Positions 22,148 to 34,908 of a stretch of DNA of 64,000 nt are shown here, one piece after another. The stretch is from the NCBI RefSeq assembly GCF_033473495.1, contig NC_088936.1:3968001-4032000 (forward strand). The letters run 5' to 3'. Each line of letters starts with the position of its first letter. The first letter of the stretch is position 1. The position numbers and the translations under genes were made by a program. This DNA is from Cercospora beticola (Eukaryota > Ascomycota > Dothideomycetes > Mycosphaerellales > Mycosphaerellaceae). A model generated the notes under the pieces. It worked only from the letters and a program-made list of their open reading frames with translations. It made no database searches and was not told the DNA's origin.

Positions 22148-23494
22148 ATGTCGTTCCTAAAGAAGCTTACAGAGGAATTCAAAGAGCTCTTCGACGATAA
22201 AGAGAAGTCCAAGGATGATAAGCCGCCAAAGGAGGAGAGCAAAGAGGGCAAAGAGAGCAAGGCCGACGAGGTGAGTGCGAAAAGCTGTTCCCAGCGCAAG
22301 TTATTGTTTGTGGCATCGAGCTGACCATTGAGTCTCAGTCAACGCGCGACTTCAACGACCACTCCCAGTCTGGCTATCAGCACCAACAGCCTGCCTATGG
22401 CCAGCCACCAGGACAACACTCGCAGCAGGGACAATATCCAGCGCCGCCTCCACAACACTCAAGTCCACCAGGTCAGCCTCCGCTTCCGCCAGGATGGATG
22501 GCGCAGTTCGACCAGAACTCACAGCGCTGGTACTACGTAGAGCAGGTCAGTCAACTTCACCATTCGTGCTCTCGCATTGGAACCTGCTGTTTGCGAGGAC
22601 AGTCACGCTGGTCTCCCAATGTCGAGCGTGATTGCAATCCACAATTCCACGTACTGATACCTTTGATAGGCTACTGGCCGCACGCAGTGGGACCCACCTC
22701 AACCCCCTCCTCAGCACTACGGAGCCCCACCGCCGCCAGCTGGTGGATACGCTTCACCGCCACCTCCAGGCGGCTACGGATACGGCCAGCCGCCGCAGCA
22801 GCAGTACGGACACCCAGGTGCTCCATCACCCGGTTACCAAGGCGAGCGTGGCCCAGGTGGTGAGGCCGGCAGCTTCTACAATCAGGTGAGTGCTATAGCC
22901 TCCAACGCGATCGGATTGAAAGGAGGACTCTGTTCCGAATGAACCTGATTTCCTGACCTCATATGATCGGTCCTGACATTTATTCAGTACGGCGGTGCTC
23001 AGCCATCCGCTCCTGGCCAGAACGAATACCAGCACCAGCAAAATGCCCAGCAGTACTTCTCTCATGCCGATGAGGCCGTGAAGGGCGACAAGGATAAGAA
23101 GGAGAAGAAGGATAAGAGCAGCGACAAGACGAACATGCTGCTCGCCGCCGGTGCTGGTGTGGCAGTTGGTGGTGTAGCTGGTGCCCTCATCGCCAGTCAC
23201 GATGACAGCGACGATGAGAAGCACACATCATATGCTGCTGCCCCTGCTGCCGCTGCACCCGCCGCTGCCGCACCGGCCGCTTATGGTGCCGACCCAGGCT
23301 ATGGTGCTGCAGGCTACGGAGCTGATCCAGGCTACGGTGCTTATCCACCAGGAAACTCGGAAGAAGCTGCAGATCTCAGAGCGGCCGAGCGCGACTACCA
23401 GGAGGCTCTCCACGATTCGAGCGCGAGCAGTAGCGACATCGAGGAAGCCAGAGAGGAGCTCGAAGAGGCTGAAGAGGAGTACTACGATGATTAA
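22148..23494 (+). CDS. WW-domain protein with Gly-zipper and YGADPGYG repeats, 350 aa
   Basis: Four exons (22148-22270, 22339-22545, 22670-22885, 22988-23494) with introns of 68, 124 and 102 bp; the join closes in frame. N-terminus is a charged helix (MSFLKKLTEEFKELFDDKEK). A Pro/Gln-rich segment leads into one WW domain, about residues 90-120, LPPGWMAQFDQNSQRWYYVE then TGRTQWDPP, with both signature Trp and the Tyr pair; it would bind PPxY-type ligands. The domain is split by an intron. Then a PPPGGYGYGQPPQQQ low-complexity tract, a Lys-rich stretch, a Gly/Ala helix (about 232-251, LLAAGAGVAVGGVAGALIAS) resembling glycine-zipper segments, alanine runs and repeated YGADPGYG. It ends in an acidic coiled segment (DIEEAREELEEAEEEYYDD). 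Function unknown; a scaffold or membrane-adjacent role is inference. Confidence 0.83.
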
Positions 23495-24621
23495 CACAAG
23501 GTGATGCGTTGACATGGCGGCCGGGCCATGCAGTACAGCCCCTGTGGACCAGTCGCGGGGCAACACAGATGCTCTCAGCCTGCGTGAGTAGCTTTCAGGA
23601 TGGTGTCGTTGGCAATAGACAGAATGAATGTCGACTTCTTCTGACTTTCGAATGTCAAAAGACAATTGCACACTACTTTCGTGTCGTCCCATTCCTGCTT
23701 ACTGGGATCGTCGGCTATGACCAGGGTGCCATGCTCGAATCCTATGCAATGCGATCAGCCTCCAACCCCATCGTCATCACGTGGAGCAACGGCAGACACG
23801 AGCCTCCCTGTCTTGCCTGCCGGATTTTGCGCCTCACACGGTCATCGTTGCCGTTTCCTGACCACGTCGCCGGACGGAGTCTGCGTACACCTGGCAATTC
23901 TGTGCATGCTCTTCGCATACCCTGCCTTTGCCACTGACATTCCAGTAGCGTTCATGGCTCCTACGCCAATAGTCATAGGAGAAGTTTGCTTTGCCTGGCA
24001 TCTTGGTGGATCAGAGATGGATTTTGACCTAGGATGTGCGTGGAGAAGGAGCATTTGTCTCTGAGCGGCGTTTTTGTGAAGATGCTGCACCGCTGCCGAT
24101 GATGTACATGGCTTGCTCTGGTTGCCCAAGCAGTAGTGATAGTCTGTCGGTCATCTCAACGTGGGTTGTAGGCAAGTGTGTGTTCTCTTCATTGTCAGAG
24201 TCATGGCGGTCTAGACACTCGAGAATCAATGCTCTGCAAATGCGGAGCGTGCAATCTCGCGGTCGTCATCGCGGAGACTTCGTGCCGAGCCAGGCCGTGA
24301 AGACGCTTGCCGCTGGGGACGCTTCCGATGTCCGTTCCGTGTACAATGTCGTCGCCAGCAATCAGGCCCTCCACGGTGGCTCATCGGCGTACAGAGTGCA
24401 CATGTCGCAACCGTGAATAAAAGTCGAGCAATGGTGAGAATTGTCGCGAGTTCCATGTGTGCTTTCCACACGGAATAAGGTTCGGCGGGTGACGGAAGGG
24501 CGATCTCCAGCCTCCGAGTCTCCGCAGCTCTCGTGTGGTCGGCGAAAACGAGCAGTGTGCTTGTGTCCCAGGGAAGCAGGCGGATGCCGGAGTTGTTACA
24601 ATAGAACCGTCGCGTCGCGGT
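23495..24621. other. Intergenic
   Basis: No gene supported. Open frames on both strands here are short, overlapping and without family features. Confidence 0.4.
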
Positions 24622-27217
24622 ATGGAGAGTCAAGACCAGGCCGCTCCGCCGCCGCAGCCTGTTTTCCACGCCGACGACGCGACTCCGTCCGATGGGCAGC
24701 CGCCGCAGAAGAGGCAGCGCGTGTCGCAGGTGCGTAGAGCTAGTTCTGCCGTCGCGTGCTTCGTGTGAGCACGACAACACCACGGCAGCGAGACTAACAG
24801 CAGCTAACTAGGCGTGCGGGCCATGTCGAGATCGGAAGACGCGCTGCGATGGACGCCAGCCCATCTGTCGCGCCTGCGAGACCAGAGGTGTAGCCAACAC
24901 GTGCAATTTTGACTGTAAGCCGGACGTTGGGACGCTGAGCGAGAGCAGGATGATCCAGAGAGCGACAAACTGATGGAGTGGTTTCGCATATAGACGTCCG
25001 ACGACAGCGCCGGCCGCGCACTTCGGGAGTGCAAGGCGCACCAGGCTCGTCTCAGCACGCGCAGCCTCCATTCCGAGGAGCCGACTCGGATCGAAACCAT
25101 GCGGCTGCTCAAGCACTTTCTGACCTGGGCCACCCGCGAGACGACACCCATCAGCAGAGCATCCCTCGCCCGCCGGTGACGCCCATCAGTGGACTGCATC
25201 CAAGCGCTGGCACTGCGAGCGCTCCGCCTGGTGCCAGTCACTACCCGCCAGGCTGGCGCACCGCCCGCGCAGATGGCCTCGCGACTCTGGCCGATGGCAA
25301 TGATGGGTCCATGTATGGCCCATCCTCAACTGTAGCCTTCCTGCGACATGTAATGCCCAACCAGTCTGGAACTGCCACGCCTGTAGACCGCAGCCTCACA
25401 GATCCCGATGTGAAGCCACGGCCGTCTGCGCCAATCCCGGATCGTCAATTACCTCGAACGGAAGGACTTGCAGTATTGCCTAAGAGGTGCGGACATTCTC
25501 TGAACGGAACCAATAACGAGCTGACACTCCATAGGCGACTAGCGGACAACTTCTTGAACTGTTATTGGGAATTCATACATCCACTATTCCCCGTGCTCCA
25601 TAGACCCTCGTTCCTCCGAAAGTATGAAGCATTATGGACCGACGATGAACACGAAGGCAGCAGAGGTACCGACTCGGAGGTCGAGGAAGCAACCTTCACT
25701 TCGTCTCTCAATCTCGTCTTCGCCATTGGGTGCAAGTTCAGCGCCCTGGTAGATGTGACCCAGAAGTCATCCGTAGCTGAGGACTTCTTCCAGCGCGCTC
25801 GACAATTCTACGCCTATGACATTCTCGATTCCACCTCGATATCAGTGGTGCAGATGCTGGTACTCACCGGCGTCTATCTCCAATCTACTCAACACGCTCG
25901 TCGATGCTGGAATTCGGTGGGGCTGGCCATCAGGATGGCACAGAGCCTGGGCTTGCACGTTGATCAATCTTTCAGACAGTCAACATCGCAAGTCGAACAA
26001 CAAATGCGTCTCCGAATCTGGCACACATGTATCCATCTTGATCGACTATTGTCCATGACTTTTGGTCGTCCCAGCATGATCGACAAGCAAATCGATGTCC
26101 CCATTCCGGCGCTCATTGACGACGAATTTCTGGCAGAGAGAGGAATTGGAAAGCAAGCCGACAACGTTCCTTGTCGTCTTGGTTTGTTTGTTTCGTCTTC
26201 TCCTTTGCTTGAATTACTGGAGGAGATTCTCAAGCGGTTCTACCGGCAGAGCGGCTTCCACAAGACTCCAAGCAGTTGCGCAGAAACCGCCGATCTGGTC
26301 GAGCCGGTCTTGAGTCTCAATCGCAAGTTGGATGATTTTGCAGAGAACGTGCCTCAATATCTACGCATCTTCACCAATACCACCACGCCTGGCAATGAGG
26401 ACCATGTACAGCTGCAACAACAGGTCTTGTACAGTCGGTATGGCACTCCACCGGATCGTTGTATAACAAAGACTAAAAGTGAGACACAGCTTCCTATACG
26501 TACGATTGCTTTCTCTGAGACCGATTCTGCTGGCCGCCACTAGTCGAGGCTACAGACCTTCGACCAAATTCTCGCTCGATGACGATGTGATACGCACTTG
26601 TTGTGGGCGCTGTGTTACAACTGCCTGTCAACTTGTTGATGTGATCCACGACAACATCCACACACTGTACCGAAGCTCAGGCTGGCACTCCGTGTATTGT
26701 AAGCTTTTTCTTGTCTCGAGACGAAGCCATTCAGCTGACTGATTCCAGTCACATTCTCTGCCGCCATGACACTGCTCGCTTCCTGGAAGGTCAACGATCT
26801 GCATTCGCGACTCGACGGGGATCATAGGGAATCGGCTTGGCTGCGGTGTCTAGTTATCCTTGAGCATTACGAACACCAGATTCACTCGGCGGAACAAGCT
26901 ATCAAAATCCTCAAGTCATTGAAAGCGCAGATTTTGCAGCCTTCACACATGCAAGGCAAGTCCATGCGCGGGGGGACGATCATCCAGTCAGTAACTGACT
27001 TGTTTTAGCACCGGCTCAGAGGATTAATACATCACTTGATCCTACCTTGCAGTTGCCTCCCACAGTGAATGGCACAACTCCAGCCGCAGCGAGCATGTAT
27101 CCCGCTGTGAACCTCGACGATGCAGACCTCTTCAGCACCGATAACATCTCGGATGCTTGGTATGGACAGCAGCTGGTCAACCTGGATTGGCTAGAGATTC
27201 CCCAGCTGTACGGATGA
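24622..27217 (+). CDS. Zn2Cys6 transcription factor with fungal_trans domain, 759 aa
   Basis: Six exons (24622-24729, 24812-24914, 24994-26437, 26490-26698, 26749-26955, 27009-27217); total 2280 coding bases, in frame. The Zn cluster at residues 37-69 (ACGPCRDRKTRCDGRQPICR then ACETRGVANTCNF) has spacing Cx2Cx6Cx6Cx2Cx8C and is split from its leader by the first intron. A Pro/Ser-rich linker follows, then the fungal-specific TF domain (NCYWEFIHPLFPVLHRPSFL, FAIGCKFSALVD, QSLGLHVDQSFRQST, HTCIHLDRLLSMTFGRPSMI). The C-terminus ends DAWYGQQLVNLDWLEIPQLY, a common acidic/aromatic activation-type tail. The fifth intron (26956-27008) starts GCAAGT: a GC-AG intron. Nuclear DNA-binding regulator, target unknown; the convergent FAD monooxygenase is a possible one. 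Confidence 0.9.
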
Positions 27218-27956
27218 AGTTTGCGCCAGAACGAGAGATCCATGGCTTCTCACCCACGCCTGGACCATTTGAGCGACGACAATGAATTCTGATCTGTCCC
27301 AAAAACTTGGAACATCCTCTTCTGCATATTCATAAAAGTAAAAGTTGTCTCCGAAGAATTGTGAAACGAAAGCAAGGCGCATATCAGGCAAGCAGCACAC
27401 GAGTTCAGCCGAGTTCAGCCCAGAAGTGAAGGATTGCCGATAAGCATTCCAACAATATACGGCCCAGACGCTTCTACAAGGCCAACAATATTGGCAACTA
27501 CATACCAATCCCAGTCCTGCAAGTGCACCGATGAACAACGAGAAGGCGGCTCTCTGATCTGCTTCCAGCCATGTTGCTCCTGGCATCCGGTTCGCTCTGT
27601 GCTTACAAAACTGCAGGGATCGGCTCGGGACAGCAGTGATTCAATATTTTGTATGCAAGAATAGCATACCCCACGGGGCGTCAAATTGCCTAGGACAATG
27701 CGTTGTATTGGCAGAAAATACTCGAGCTACGGAGCTCGACCATAGCATATGGACCAGTGACATTTGTTCAGTGACCGATAATACATACAACAGCTATCAT
27801 GAACAAATATTGCTTACAAGAGCTGTTCGAAACCACATATACCAAAGACTTCATTCGATATTCGTGAAAGGCGGAATGGAGCGCCTCAAATGCACGCCGC
27901 ACACCAGCCCACCTTCGAAAGAGAACTTTCCCAATCCCACATACAATTTCCTCCCC
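27218..27956. other. Intergenic between convergent genes
   Basis: Minus-strand frames at 27191-27586 and 27415-27684 show hydrophobic stretches (ATWLEADQRAAFSLFIGALA) but no complete gene; they may be a fragment. No other feature seen. Confidence 0.35.
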
Positions 27957-29456
27957 TCATGGGCTCGAAGTCAACTTCACCTGTAACTGCTCCTTCGCCC
28001 TCCGACACATCGCCTCCACATCAACATCCTGCAACTTCGCATTCCTCGAATTAATCTCACATTCAATCTTCTTGAAATCCTCTCCCACACCCTCCGCGAG
28101 CCACTCATAACAATTCCCAATATGCTGACTCGTCTGCACGAGAAAATGCCCTCGCTCCCGTCTCTGCTCATCAAAAACCTCAAACGCAGCTTCAATATCC
28201 TGCTGCGTCCTCACATTCTCATCCGCCAAAAGATCCGCCAGAACTGCAGAATCTTCAATACACATTCCCGCTCCGGCGCCATGGTGCGGTGAAGTAGCGT
28301 GTGCGGCGTCGCCGATGAGGCAGATTGTGTTTTTGGCGAAGTAAGGGAGAGGATTGTCGCCAAGGTGGAAAATCGCCCAAATGTCGAGGTTGGGTTTGCA
28401 GAGTTTGAGGAGGCTGATTACGTCGTGGCCGTAGTCGGCGAAGTCTTTGAGGGCGTCTTCGCGGGTTGCGGGGCGCGTGAGACGGTTGTAGTCGGGCCAG
28501 TCGGAGGTTGTGGTTTTGAAGGCGACTATGTTGAGGATTTTGCCGTGTTGGACTGGGAAGGTGAGCATGTGGCCTCCTGGGCCCATCTAAATGATAACTG
28601 TCAGTAACAAAATCTTTATCTCTCTGTTTTGCGTGAGAGCTGGACGGGGAAGGGTAGATCATGTCAACTCACATGCATACAAGAATTCTTCGCCTTCTCC
28701 TCCCCAACCGCCTCCACCGCCTGCTCCATATCCGCCAGCGCCCGATAAGCATACTTATGCGTATAAGTCGGATAACTCCTCGGATCATCTTTCCCATACA
28801 ACATCTTCCTCACACTCGATTTGATCCCATCACACCCCACCACCGCATCAGCTTTCGCCTCACTCCCATCATGAAATTTCAAAACCCATTTCCCACCATC
28901 TTTCTCACCCTCCCTCTCCAAACTCTCCAACCTCTTCCCAAAAACCGCCCTCTCCTCTGGAAACAATTTCACCAACTGATCCAAATAATGCGCTCGATGC
29001 ACACCCGCTTGACCGAGAGAATTCGAAATGGTAAAAGCGTGAGTTTCTTTTGGGTTGGATTTATGATGATAGCCATCGTGGTAATCGAACCAGACTTTTT
29101 CTTTTGAGGGCCAGAGGTTTTTGGTTCGGACGCGTTCGAAGGCTTCGTAGATGCCTTGGTTGCAGTGTTTCATGGCTTGCACGGCATTGCTGGTGAGGGA
29201 GACTCCGGCGCCGATTTCTGCGAAGTGGGAGGCTTGTTCGTAGATTGTTACGGGGATGTTGCGGCTGTGGAGGGCGATGCCTAGGGTTAGGCCGGAGATG
29301 CCTGGGGGAGAGTTAGTGGTGGTGGTAGTGGATGTTTGGTGAGATGGATGAGGTGATCGTGCGGGCTTTGGTGGTTTGAGACTTTTTACGTGGTGCCGGT
29401 GGGTCTTGCTTACCTCCGCCTACGACGGCGATCTCGAAGTTCTTCTTGTTGGTCAT
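27957..29456 (-). CDS. FAD-dependent aromatic monooxygenase (salicylate hydroxylase type), 433 aa
   Basis: Three exons on the minus strand (29456-29414, 29301-28673, 28586-27957), introns 112 and 86 bp, in frame. The 43-nt first exon encodes the N-terminal strand of the Rossmann fold and the dinucleotide motif is completed across the intron (EIAVVGGGISGLTLG). Further hallmarks: YEQASHFAEIGAGVSLTSNA, the DG motif GCDGIKSSVRKML, and the GD motif CLIGDAAHATSPHHGAGAG. These three define group A flavoprotein monooxygenases; the overall arrangement is that of salicylate 1-hydroxylase-like proteins, which hydroxylate and often decarboxylate an aromatic acid using NAD(P)H and oxygen. Substrate not determined. 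No signal peptide; cytosolic. Synonymous codon choice shifts along the gene (C-rich third positions at the two ends of exon 2 and 3), giving a strand-asymmetric look. Confidence 0.9.
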
Positions 29457-30318
29457 TTTGCGGAGCGATGTTTGATTTCAGACGCCACTTTCGGGTCGTT
29501 TTGATGTAGACTTGGTATCGTTGTGTTGTGCTCTTGTCAGTGAAGGTGCTGTTGTTATATAGATGGGGCAATTCCTCGGAAGATGAATGAGTTTGAAGCA
29601 TGTAAACAGTTGCAAGGGACGAAGTGAAGCCATAACAGATCTGCTAGCTCATGAGCCGGCCTTCGTCATGCCGTTGACTACCATGACACGGCTCGGTGGA
29701 GGTTCAAGCCTCTTGTTACATCCGACGTACAAATCGGAGTTCTTCCGAAAAAGTCACATGGCGCAATCGTGCGTCAAAACAGCCGGACTGCTCTCCATAT
29801 TTTCCGAACAGCCGAAGCGTCTCCTCTTCCTCCCACAAGGCTGAAGCCACCACAGCTTCGGCAGCTGTGGAATGCAAGCCCGGGACTGTTTTCGGGCGAG
29901 AAAATATTCGTTCTTCATCAATTTCACGGCTTGTTCGAAAAAATCGTTGGGCTTGTTGACATTCACCATTTCTCGTCGAGCCTGCTGCCAGCCGGTCGGC
30001 AGGCAATCTCGGCTCGATAGAGTGACAAGGTTCCTCACTGTTGGATCGAGGCAAACAGACCAGGATCAATATGGGCAACAGAAGCTTGAATTGGGCGAGA
30101 CCGCTTTTCCATTGCCTGCATCAAGTCAATATATCTAACACGTGAACACATGGGGACTGGACTGGGGAATTAAGAAAGATGGGTATGCAGAGGAAGAAGG
30201 ATGAATGAAGCAAAAGATCCATGCGGTAATAATGCCTGTATATCGATAATGTGTGGGTATCGTCGGTATTGTTGCAGCAGCCTTCCTCCAGTAAACAGCT
30301 TCAGCTCTGTCGCTAATC
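29457..30318. other. Intergenic
   Basis: Upstream region of the monooxygenase and 3' flank of NTE1. Overlapping short frames on both strands only; nothing supported. Confidence 0.4.
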
Positions 30319-33300
30319 TCAAATACTTGCTCTTCTCGGCGCCATCGTCCTCCTCAAGTTCCGCTCTTCTTCGCTCACAGCTTCCAAGCCAGGCAGCACA
30401 CCCTCTTCTCTGAGGTCGGCTAAGAACTTTTTCCCAAATTGATAGCCGACTTGGTAAATCTCATCGAACTTTCCGAAATCCAGTGTACCGTACGTCTCGA
30501 TTGGGGGCCGCATGTACCTGCAGCCAGGTATGTTCTTTGCACGTTCGAGATTATCAACGCTGGATACATACGCCAAGCGTGCTTGGATCTCACTGAGCGT
30601 TGGCGGATTAGGATATGAGCTGAAAGGGTTCCATCGATTGAGCGAAGCCCAGAATCCAGACAAAGAATCGCCGTATGCTTGAGGTGTATCATCGTCGAGT
30701 GAGCCAACATCGACCGCAAAGATCTGATCTGCGCCCAGAGCCTTCATATGCGAAACGGTGAGATTGTCCGTGTAGCCTCCGTCGAGCAGCATTGCACCTT
30801 CATCACAGAGCGGGGGCAGCAATCCTGCTAGCGACATGCTGGCGCGCACGTACCGCCAGACGTACCCACTGGTGTGAATCTCCGGTCTGCTCTTCGAAAT
30901 GTTTGTGCTATTACAATAGTACTCCAACCAGAAGTCCTCGATTTGGCTGTCGCCAAAAGTCTTGAAGATGCCGCGGTTGAATTCATGTCCCGTTGTATAC
31001 GAGGCTGAGGGGTACGTGACGTCCAAAGCGAATCGCCACATACTTCCCATCCTCCCTGCGAATTTCTTGACCCGACCATACATGGGAACGACATCTGCAT
31101 CCTGGGCGTAAACGGCTCCCACGAAAGCTCCGATAGAGGTGCCGCCGATGATGTCGATTGGTAGACCAGCCTCCTCCAGGGCACGGATCACGCCAACGTG
31201 GGCAAGACCACGAGCGCCGCCTCCACCAAGGACGAGCCCAACTGACTTGCCACATAGCCGACGCGCTAGGCGGTGGAAATCGCCCTTGAAAGGCGTCTCA
31301 GCGGAGAACAGAGGGGTCTGTCTCACTTTCCGCGACGTATACTTGTGAATCTCAGCTTGGATCACTTGTACGCGTTGCTTGATGGCGTTCCCCAAACGCT
31401 TGCCAGCAGTGTGAGGATGGACTGGTTCGGGTGCAGCTCGGTAAGCCATCTGCACATGATGGTGAGAGCCGTTGATCCATGATCTGTTTCGGAGCCAAGC
31501 TCTGGTCGTGCCGGACGGGCAGTAGCGCTCGCTGTGGAGCAGGATAAGCTCTTTGCGTGCCGTGGTCTTGGTCGTGAGCAAGAATCGCTCATATTCCCCA
31601 ATGGCCGGCGACCCTTCGGCAAGACCAACAAGATAGATGCAATCAGCTTGGCTGATGCAAGTTTGTGTCCATGGCGACTTGACGCTGGTATCCGCGACAT
31701 AGATAACTATGCCATATTTCTCTTCCAGATCGGCTAGATACTGCGTCAGCTTCAACTTGCCCATCTTGCTAAACGCATGCCGCCCGAGGTGATTTAAGAT
31801 GGAGCCTTGATTCAATACAGAAACGCCATTGGGCGTACCGATTTGATTCAAGGCAGCCTGCAGCTTGTTGCTGAACTCCACCACAGGTACGCCGGCCGTG
31901 CATGGTATCACGGCTACAGTGCGAAGATTGGACGTGGTTGTCAGATTTGGTCTCTCGACAGCAAGTTTGTTGTAGCTCTCATGCTCGTTCATCGGGTTTT
32001 CAATCAGCGCCCGCATGCGGGACGCTATGATCTTTGACACTTTGATTGTGATGCCGGGATGCTCTTGGGCCAGACTGTTGAAGAGTGTCTTGGGGAATTT
32101 CGCAAGCTCAGTATCTCGGATCGCGTGCAGTGTACCTGGTCTGGTCGACTCGGTCAACACTTCCAGCTCTCCGACACTATCACCTTGGCCGTATTCACCG
32201 ATGACCTTCATCTTGTTATCGTCGATTTCCTGGATCGCGCGAAGGCGGCCATTCAGCACAATGTAAATTGCGTCACTTTCCTCGCCTTGATTGTAGATCG
32301 ACTGTCCAGCGTTCACCTGCACCCACTCTAGTGCAAAGTCGATGTGCTGAATAAGACGTGGTAGCAGGCTGGTCATTCGTTTTGCCATTGTCAACAGGAC
32401 GATCGGATGCCGCTCTACGATCCTCTCAATGGCCATCCGTGGCAGGAATCCGACATAGACATCCGTTTTAGCAGTGACATTGATCAACGATCGATAAGAC
32501 GACACTGTGCCTAAGTAGCCAGCGAGACCACCGGGCTTGATCAGATGGAGGCTCTTGTGCACTCTGCCGGACTTTCGGCGTCTGTGATGCTCAGAAACAC
32601 CGACCGAAGACGATCTCTTGTTGGATTGTGATGATTTTGTTCCTTGTAGCTTCGGCAATTCAGGGCCACCTGGCTGAGCGAGAGTACCAAGGACATTCGA
32701 ATGTCCCTCTTCTTCCACAGAAGCACTGACATCCAAGAAGCCGTCAATGACATAGTATATTCCAGGGTTGCGTTCGCCCTCCTCCACCAACACTGAGCCT
32801 TGAGGAAAGTAAACAATTTCAACCTCATTCCTCAGATCTTCCATGATGTTTGCAGATCCGCCGATGCTGAAAGCAGATGCGGAAGCAACTGACTCACCAT
32901 CGTCTTGCGAGCCGTCATAAGGGTCCATGAATCCGAAAGCATTGTTGTTGAAAACCGCACTCTGGCTTCTCCTGTCGAAAGACATCATCCTTGGCGATTG
33001 AGCCACAGACTCTGATCTCTTGATGCCGTCTTTCGAGTTGGTAAGACCAATGGCCTTCGCCATACAGTCCATGATTGACTCACGGAATATCGCATCCTCG
33101 TCTATTGACTCTTGTCGATGTAGCGTAGCGCGCGGGTTCAGACGTGGAGAGAAGTGCTCCCGCGCCTGACTCTTGACTGATGTTTCCACATCTCCATTAG
33201 TTCGTGGGGTCGAATAAGGTTGAGAGAAGCTGCCCCGTTCGCCTCTAGCACGACCAGGCGATCGCTGTGTGTGAATGTTGGTGAGTAGATCGCCGGCACT

Positions 33301-34908
33301 CATGCCACCACGCTCGCCGCCAACTTCTGCCGAGTTCAGAGTACCGTTCTGAGCACTCATGCGTGCTCGCATCGCTACGTCTCTATGCAAGGAGCTGCTC
33401 GCGCGCCTCCGCTGCGTGATTCGCGGGTTGTGCAAGGCAATTCCTTTCGTGAGATCCTCTGGCTCTACCCGCTCCAGGTCTCTCCGAAACTTGTCTTTCA
33501 GTCTTGACAACGCTTCGCCTCTTAGGAAATCGGGCAAGTCGTAGTTCGTGTAGCGATCCATCAGGCGTTCGGTTCGAAGCACTTCACTGGTCAGCCCCAG
33601 ATACGAGCTTGCTGTGGCTAGTGTGACACGTTGCAATCTGGTCAAGATGACTTGCACAATGTGCGCTGTGGCTTTGGGGTAAATCCTCGTAATCCGGTGG
33701 AAAGCACTGGCGGGAATGATTGCGATTGTGGTATCAACTGTAGCCCGAGCAACAATATCTGGATGAGCAGAGGCCTTTCTCCTTTTTCTGGCCCGAGGAT
33801 GCTCGGCGTGAATGTAACTTGCTCTGCGACTGGATCGTTGTTGGGGACCATCATCTGTGCTGCCACTGCCGTCCAAGGTAAGTGGTGGTGGATCTCTCGA
33901 CGAATAGGGGTAACCACTAAGCTGGACCGTAGAGGAAGCCCTTTGCCTCGAAACAGGTCGTGACGAGCCACCTGCCGTCCATTGCGTACCATTTTCCGTG
34001 CCTGAATCGGGCGTTCCGCGATCATTTTGCTGATTCATGCGAAGTTGACTTTTGAGGTTGCCACTCGAGTCGCTGGTATTCAGTGCTTCATCTTCGTCGA
34101 ACCTTAGCTTCACATTCTCTGTAAACAGGGCAAGAATTGAAAATAGAGAAGACATGGGTGCCCCGTTCTTGACTTCAGTGAGCAATTGGTAGTTTCCGTG
34201 TTCCCCAGCTCGATCTTCGACTTGATCTTCATCTGCCATGCCAAGCTCACTTGCAGACTCGCTGTCTTGTCCACGATTGGACTTGACAAAAATTTGGACG
34301 AGGCCATCAACCACCAAGCAGAAGCCTTTTTCTTCCTCAAGTAGAAGGGTCTCGCCAGCGATCAGTTTCCTGGTCTGCATGGTCCTCGTGAGCTCGTGGA
34401 AGACAGGCCTCTCCAGATAGCCGAAGACTTTGATAGCACTCAGGAACTCATCGAAGTAATTTGCTAGGCCCGGCTTTGAGTCTGTCTCCTGCGAATCTGG
34501 GAAGATCTCGATCTGCGGCTCTTTGCGTTGTGGTTCGGGCGGCAGGCGAGAGTACATGTTCATGAACCTGTACCGCACGAACCAGCTCAGCGTGGAGGCT
34601 ACGGCGACCAAGAGCAGCAGGAGCGTCGTCATGTTCATCGTGAAGGTCAGACTGGTCGACAAGAACGAGAAGAGCCATGTTGGTAGCGTGTAAGTCACGA
34701 ATGAGATAGTCCAGTAGAGGATGCTCGGCACGACAGTGAAAATGCCCAAAAGTAAGCCTCCAAGCATACTCAAGATGGACCGAGCAGACGCGGGAGTGCC
34801 GGCCGGGGAGTTAACAACGACGCTGCTGTCGGGAGCAAAGGCGCTGGCTTTGGCAGCGAGCTGTTGTGTGGCAGCAGACGCCGAGGAAAACGCTGCGCTC
34901 CCATCCAT
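30319..34908 (-). CDS. NTE1: Lysophospholipase NTE1 (neuropathy target esterase homologue), 1529 aa
   Basis: One uninterrupted exon. The start at 34908 ([11 protein letters not shown]) is chosen because the extra 33 residues from the ATG at 35007 lack coding character; that longer form is the alternative. Two hydrophobic N-terminal helices ([20 protein letters not shown] and [18 protein letters not shown]) anchor it in the ER. Cyclic-nucleotide-binding-like domains follow near 165, 700 ([16 protein letters not shown]) and 865 ([20 protein letters not shown]), separated by Ser/Arg-rich linkers. The C-terminal patatin domain has the oxyanion glycine run [17 protein letters not shown], the nucleophile elbow GGTSIGAF (Ser at about 1260) and the dyad DGGYTDNL. 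It deacylates phosphatidylcholine and lyso-PC to glycerophosphocholine. All catalytic motifs are intact. Divergent from PAF1 across a 0.4 kb promoter. Confidence 0.97.
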   Translation of the reverse strand: MDGSAAFSSASAATQQLAAKASAFAPDSSVVVNSPAGTPASARSILSMLGGLLLGIFTVVPSILYWTISFVTYTLPTWLFSFLSTSLTFTMNMTTLLLLLVAVASTLSWFVRYRFMNMYSRLPPEPQRKEPQIEIFPDSQETDSKPGLANYFDEFLSAIKVFGYLERPVFHELTRTMQTRKLIAGETLLLEEEKGFCLVVDGLVQIFVKSNRGQDSESASELGMADEDQVEDRAGEHGNYQLLTEVKNGAPMSSLFSILALFTENVKLRFDEDEALNTSDSSGNLKSQLRMNQQNDRGTPDSGTENGTQWTAGGSSRPVSRQRASSTVQLSGYPYSSRDPPPLTLDGSGSTDDGPQQRSSRRASYIHAEHPRARKRRKASAHPDIVARATVDTTIAIIPASAFHRITRIYPKATAHIVQVILTRLQRVTLATASSYLGLTSEVLRTERLMDRYTNYDLPDFLRGEALSRLKDKFRRDLERVEPEDLTKGIALHNPRITQRRRASSSLHRDVAMRARMSAQNGTLNSAEVGGERGGMSAGDLLTNIHTQRSPGRARGERGSFSQPYSTPRTNGDVETSVKSQAREHFSPRLNPRATLHRQESIDEDAIFRESIMDCMAKAIGLTNSKDGIKRSESVAQSPRMMSFDRRSQSAVFNNNAFGFMDPYDGSQDDGESVASASAFSIGGSANIMEDLRNEVEIVYFPQGSVLVEEGERNPGIYYVIDGFLDVSASVEEEGHSNVLGTLAQPGGPELPKLQGTKSSQSNKRSSSVGVSEHHRRRKSGRVHKSLHLIKPGGLAGYLGTVSSYRSLINVTAKTDVYVGFLPRMAIERIVERHPIVLLTMAKRMTSLLPRLIQHIDFALEWVQVNAGQSIYNQGEESDAIYIVLNGRLRAIQEIDDNKMKVIGEYGQGDSVGELEVLTESTRPGTLHAIRDTELAKFPKTLFNSLAQEHPGITIKVSKIIASRMRALIENPMNEHESYNKLAVERPNLTTTSNLRTVAVIPCTAGVPVVEFSNKLQAALNQIGTPNGVSVLNQGSILNHLGRHAFSKMGKLKLTQYLADLEEKYGIVIYVADTSVKSPWTQTCISQADCIYLVGLAEGSPAIGEYERFLLTTKTTARKELILLHSERYCPSGTTRAWLRNRSWINGSHHHVQMAYRAAPEPVHPHTAGKRLGNAIKQRVQVIQAEIHKYTSRKVRQTPLFSAETPFKGDFHRLARRLCGKSVGLVLGGGGARGLAHVGVIRALEEAGLPIDIIGGTSIGAFVGAVYAQDADVVPMYGRVKKFAGRMGSMWRFALDVTYPSASYTTGHEFNRGIFKTFGDSQIEDFWLEYYCNSTNISKSRPEIHTSGYVWRYVRASMSLAGLLPPLCDEGAMLLDGGYTDNLTVSHMKALGADQIFAVDVGSLDDDTPQAYGDSLSGFWASLNRWNPFSSYPNPPTLSEIQARLAYVSSVDNLERAKNIPGCRYMRPPIETYGTLDFGKFDEIYQVGYQFGKKFLADLREEGVLPGLEAVSEEERNLRRTMAPRRASI

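Noticed and set aside
27191..27684. Minus-strand hydrophobic fragments resembling a transporter end
   Set aside because: The two hydrophobic frames overlap and cannot be joined convincingly; too little to call a gene or a remnant.
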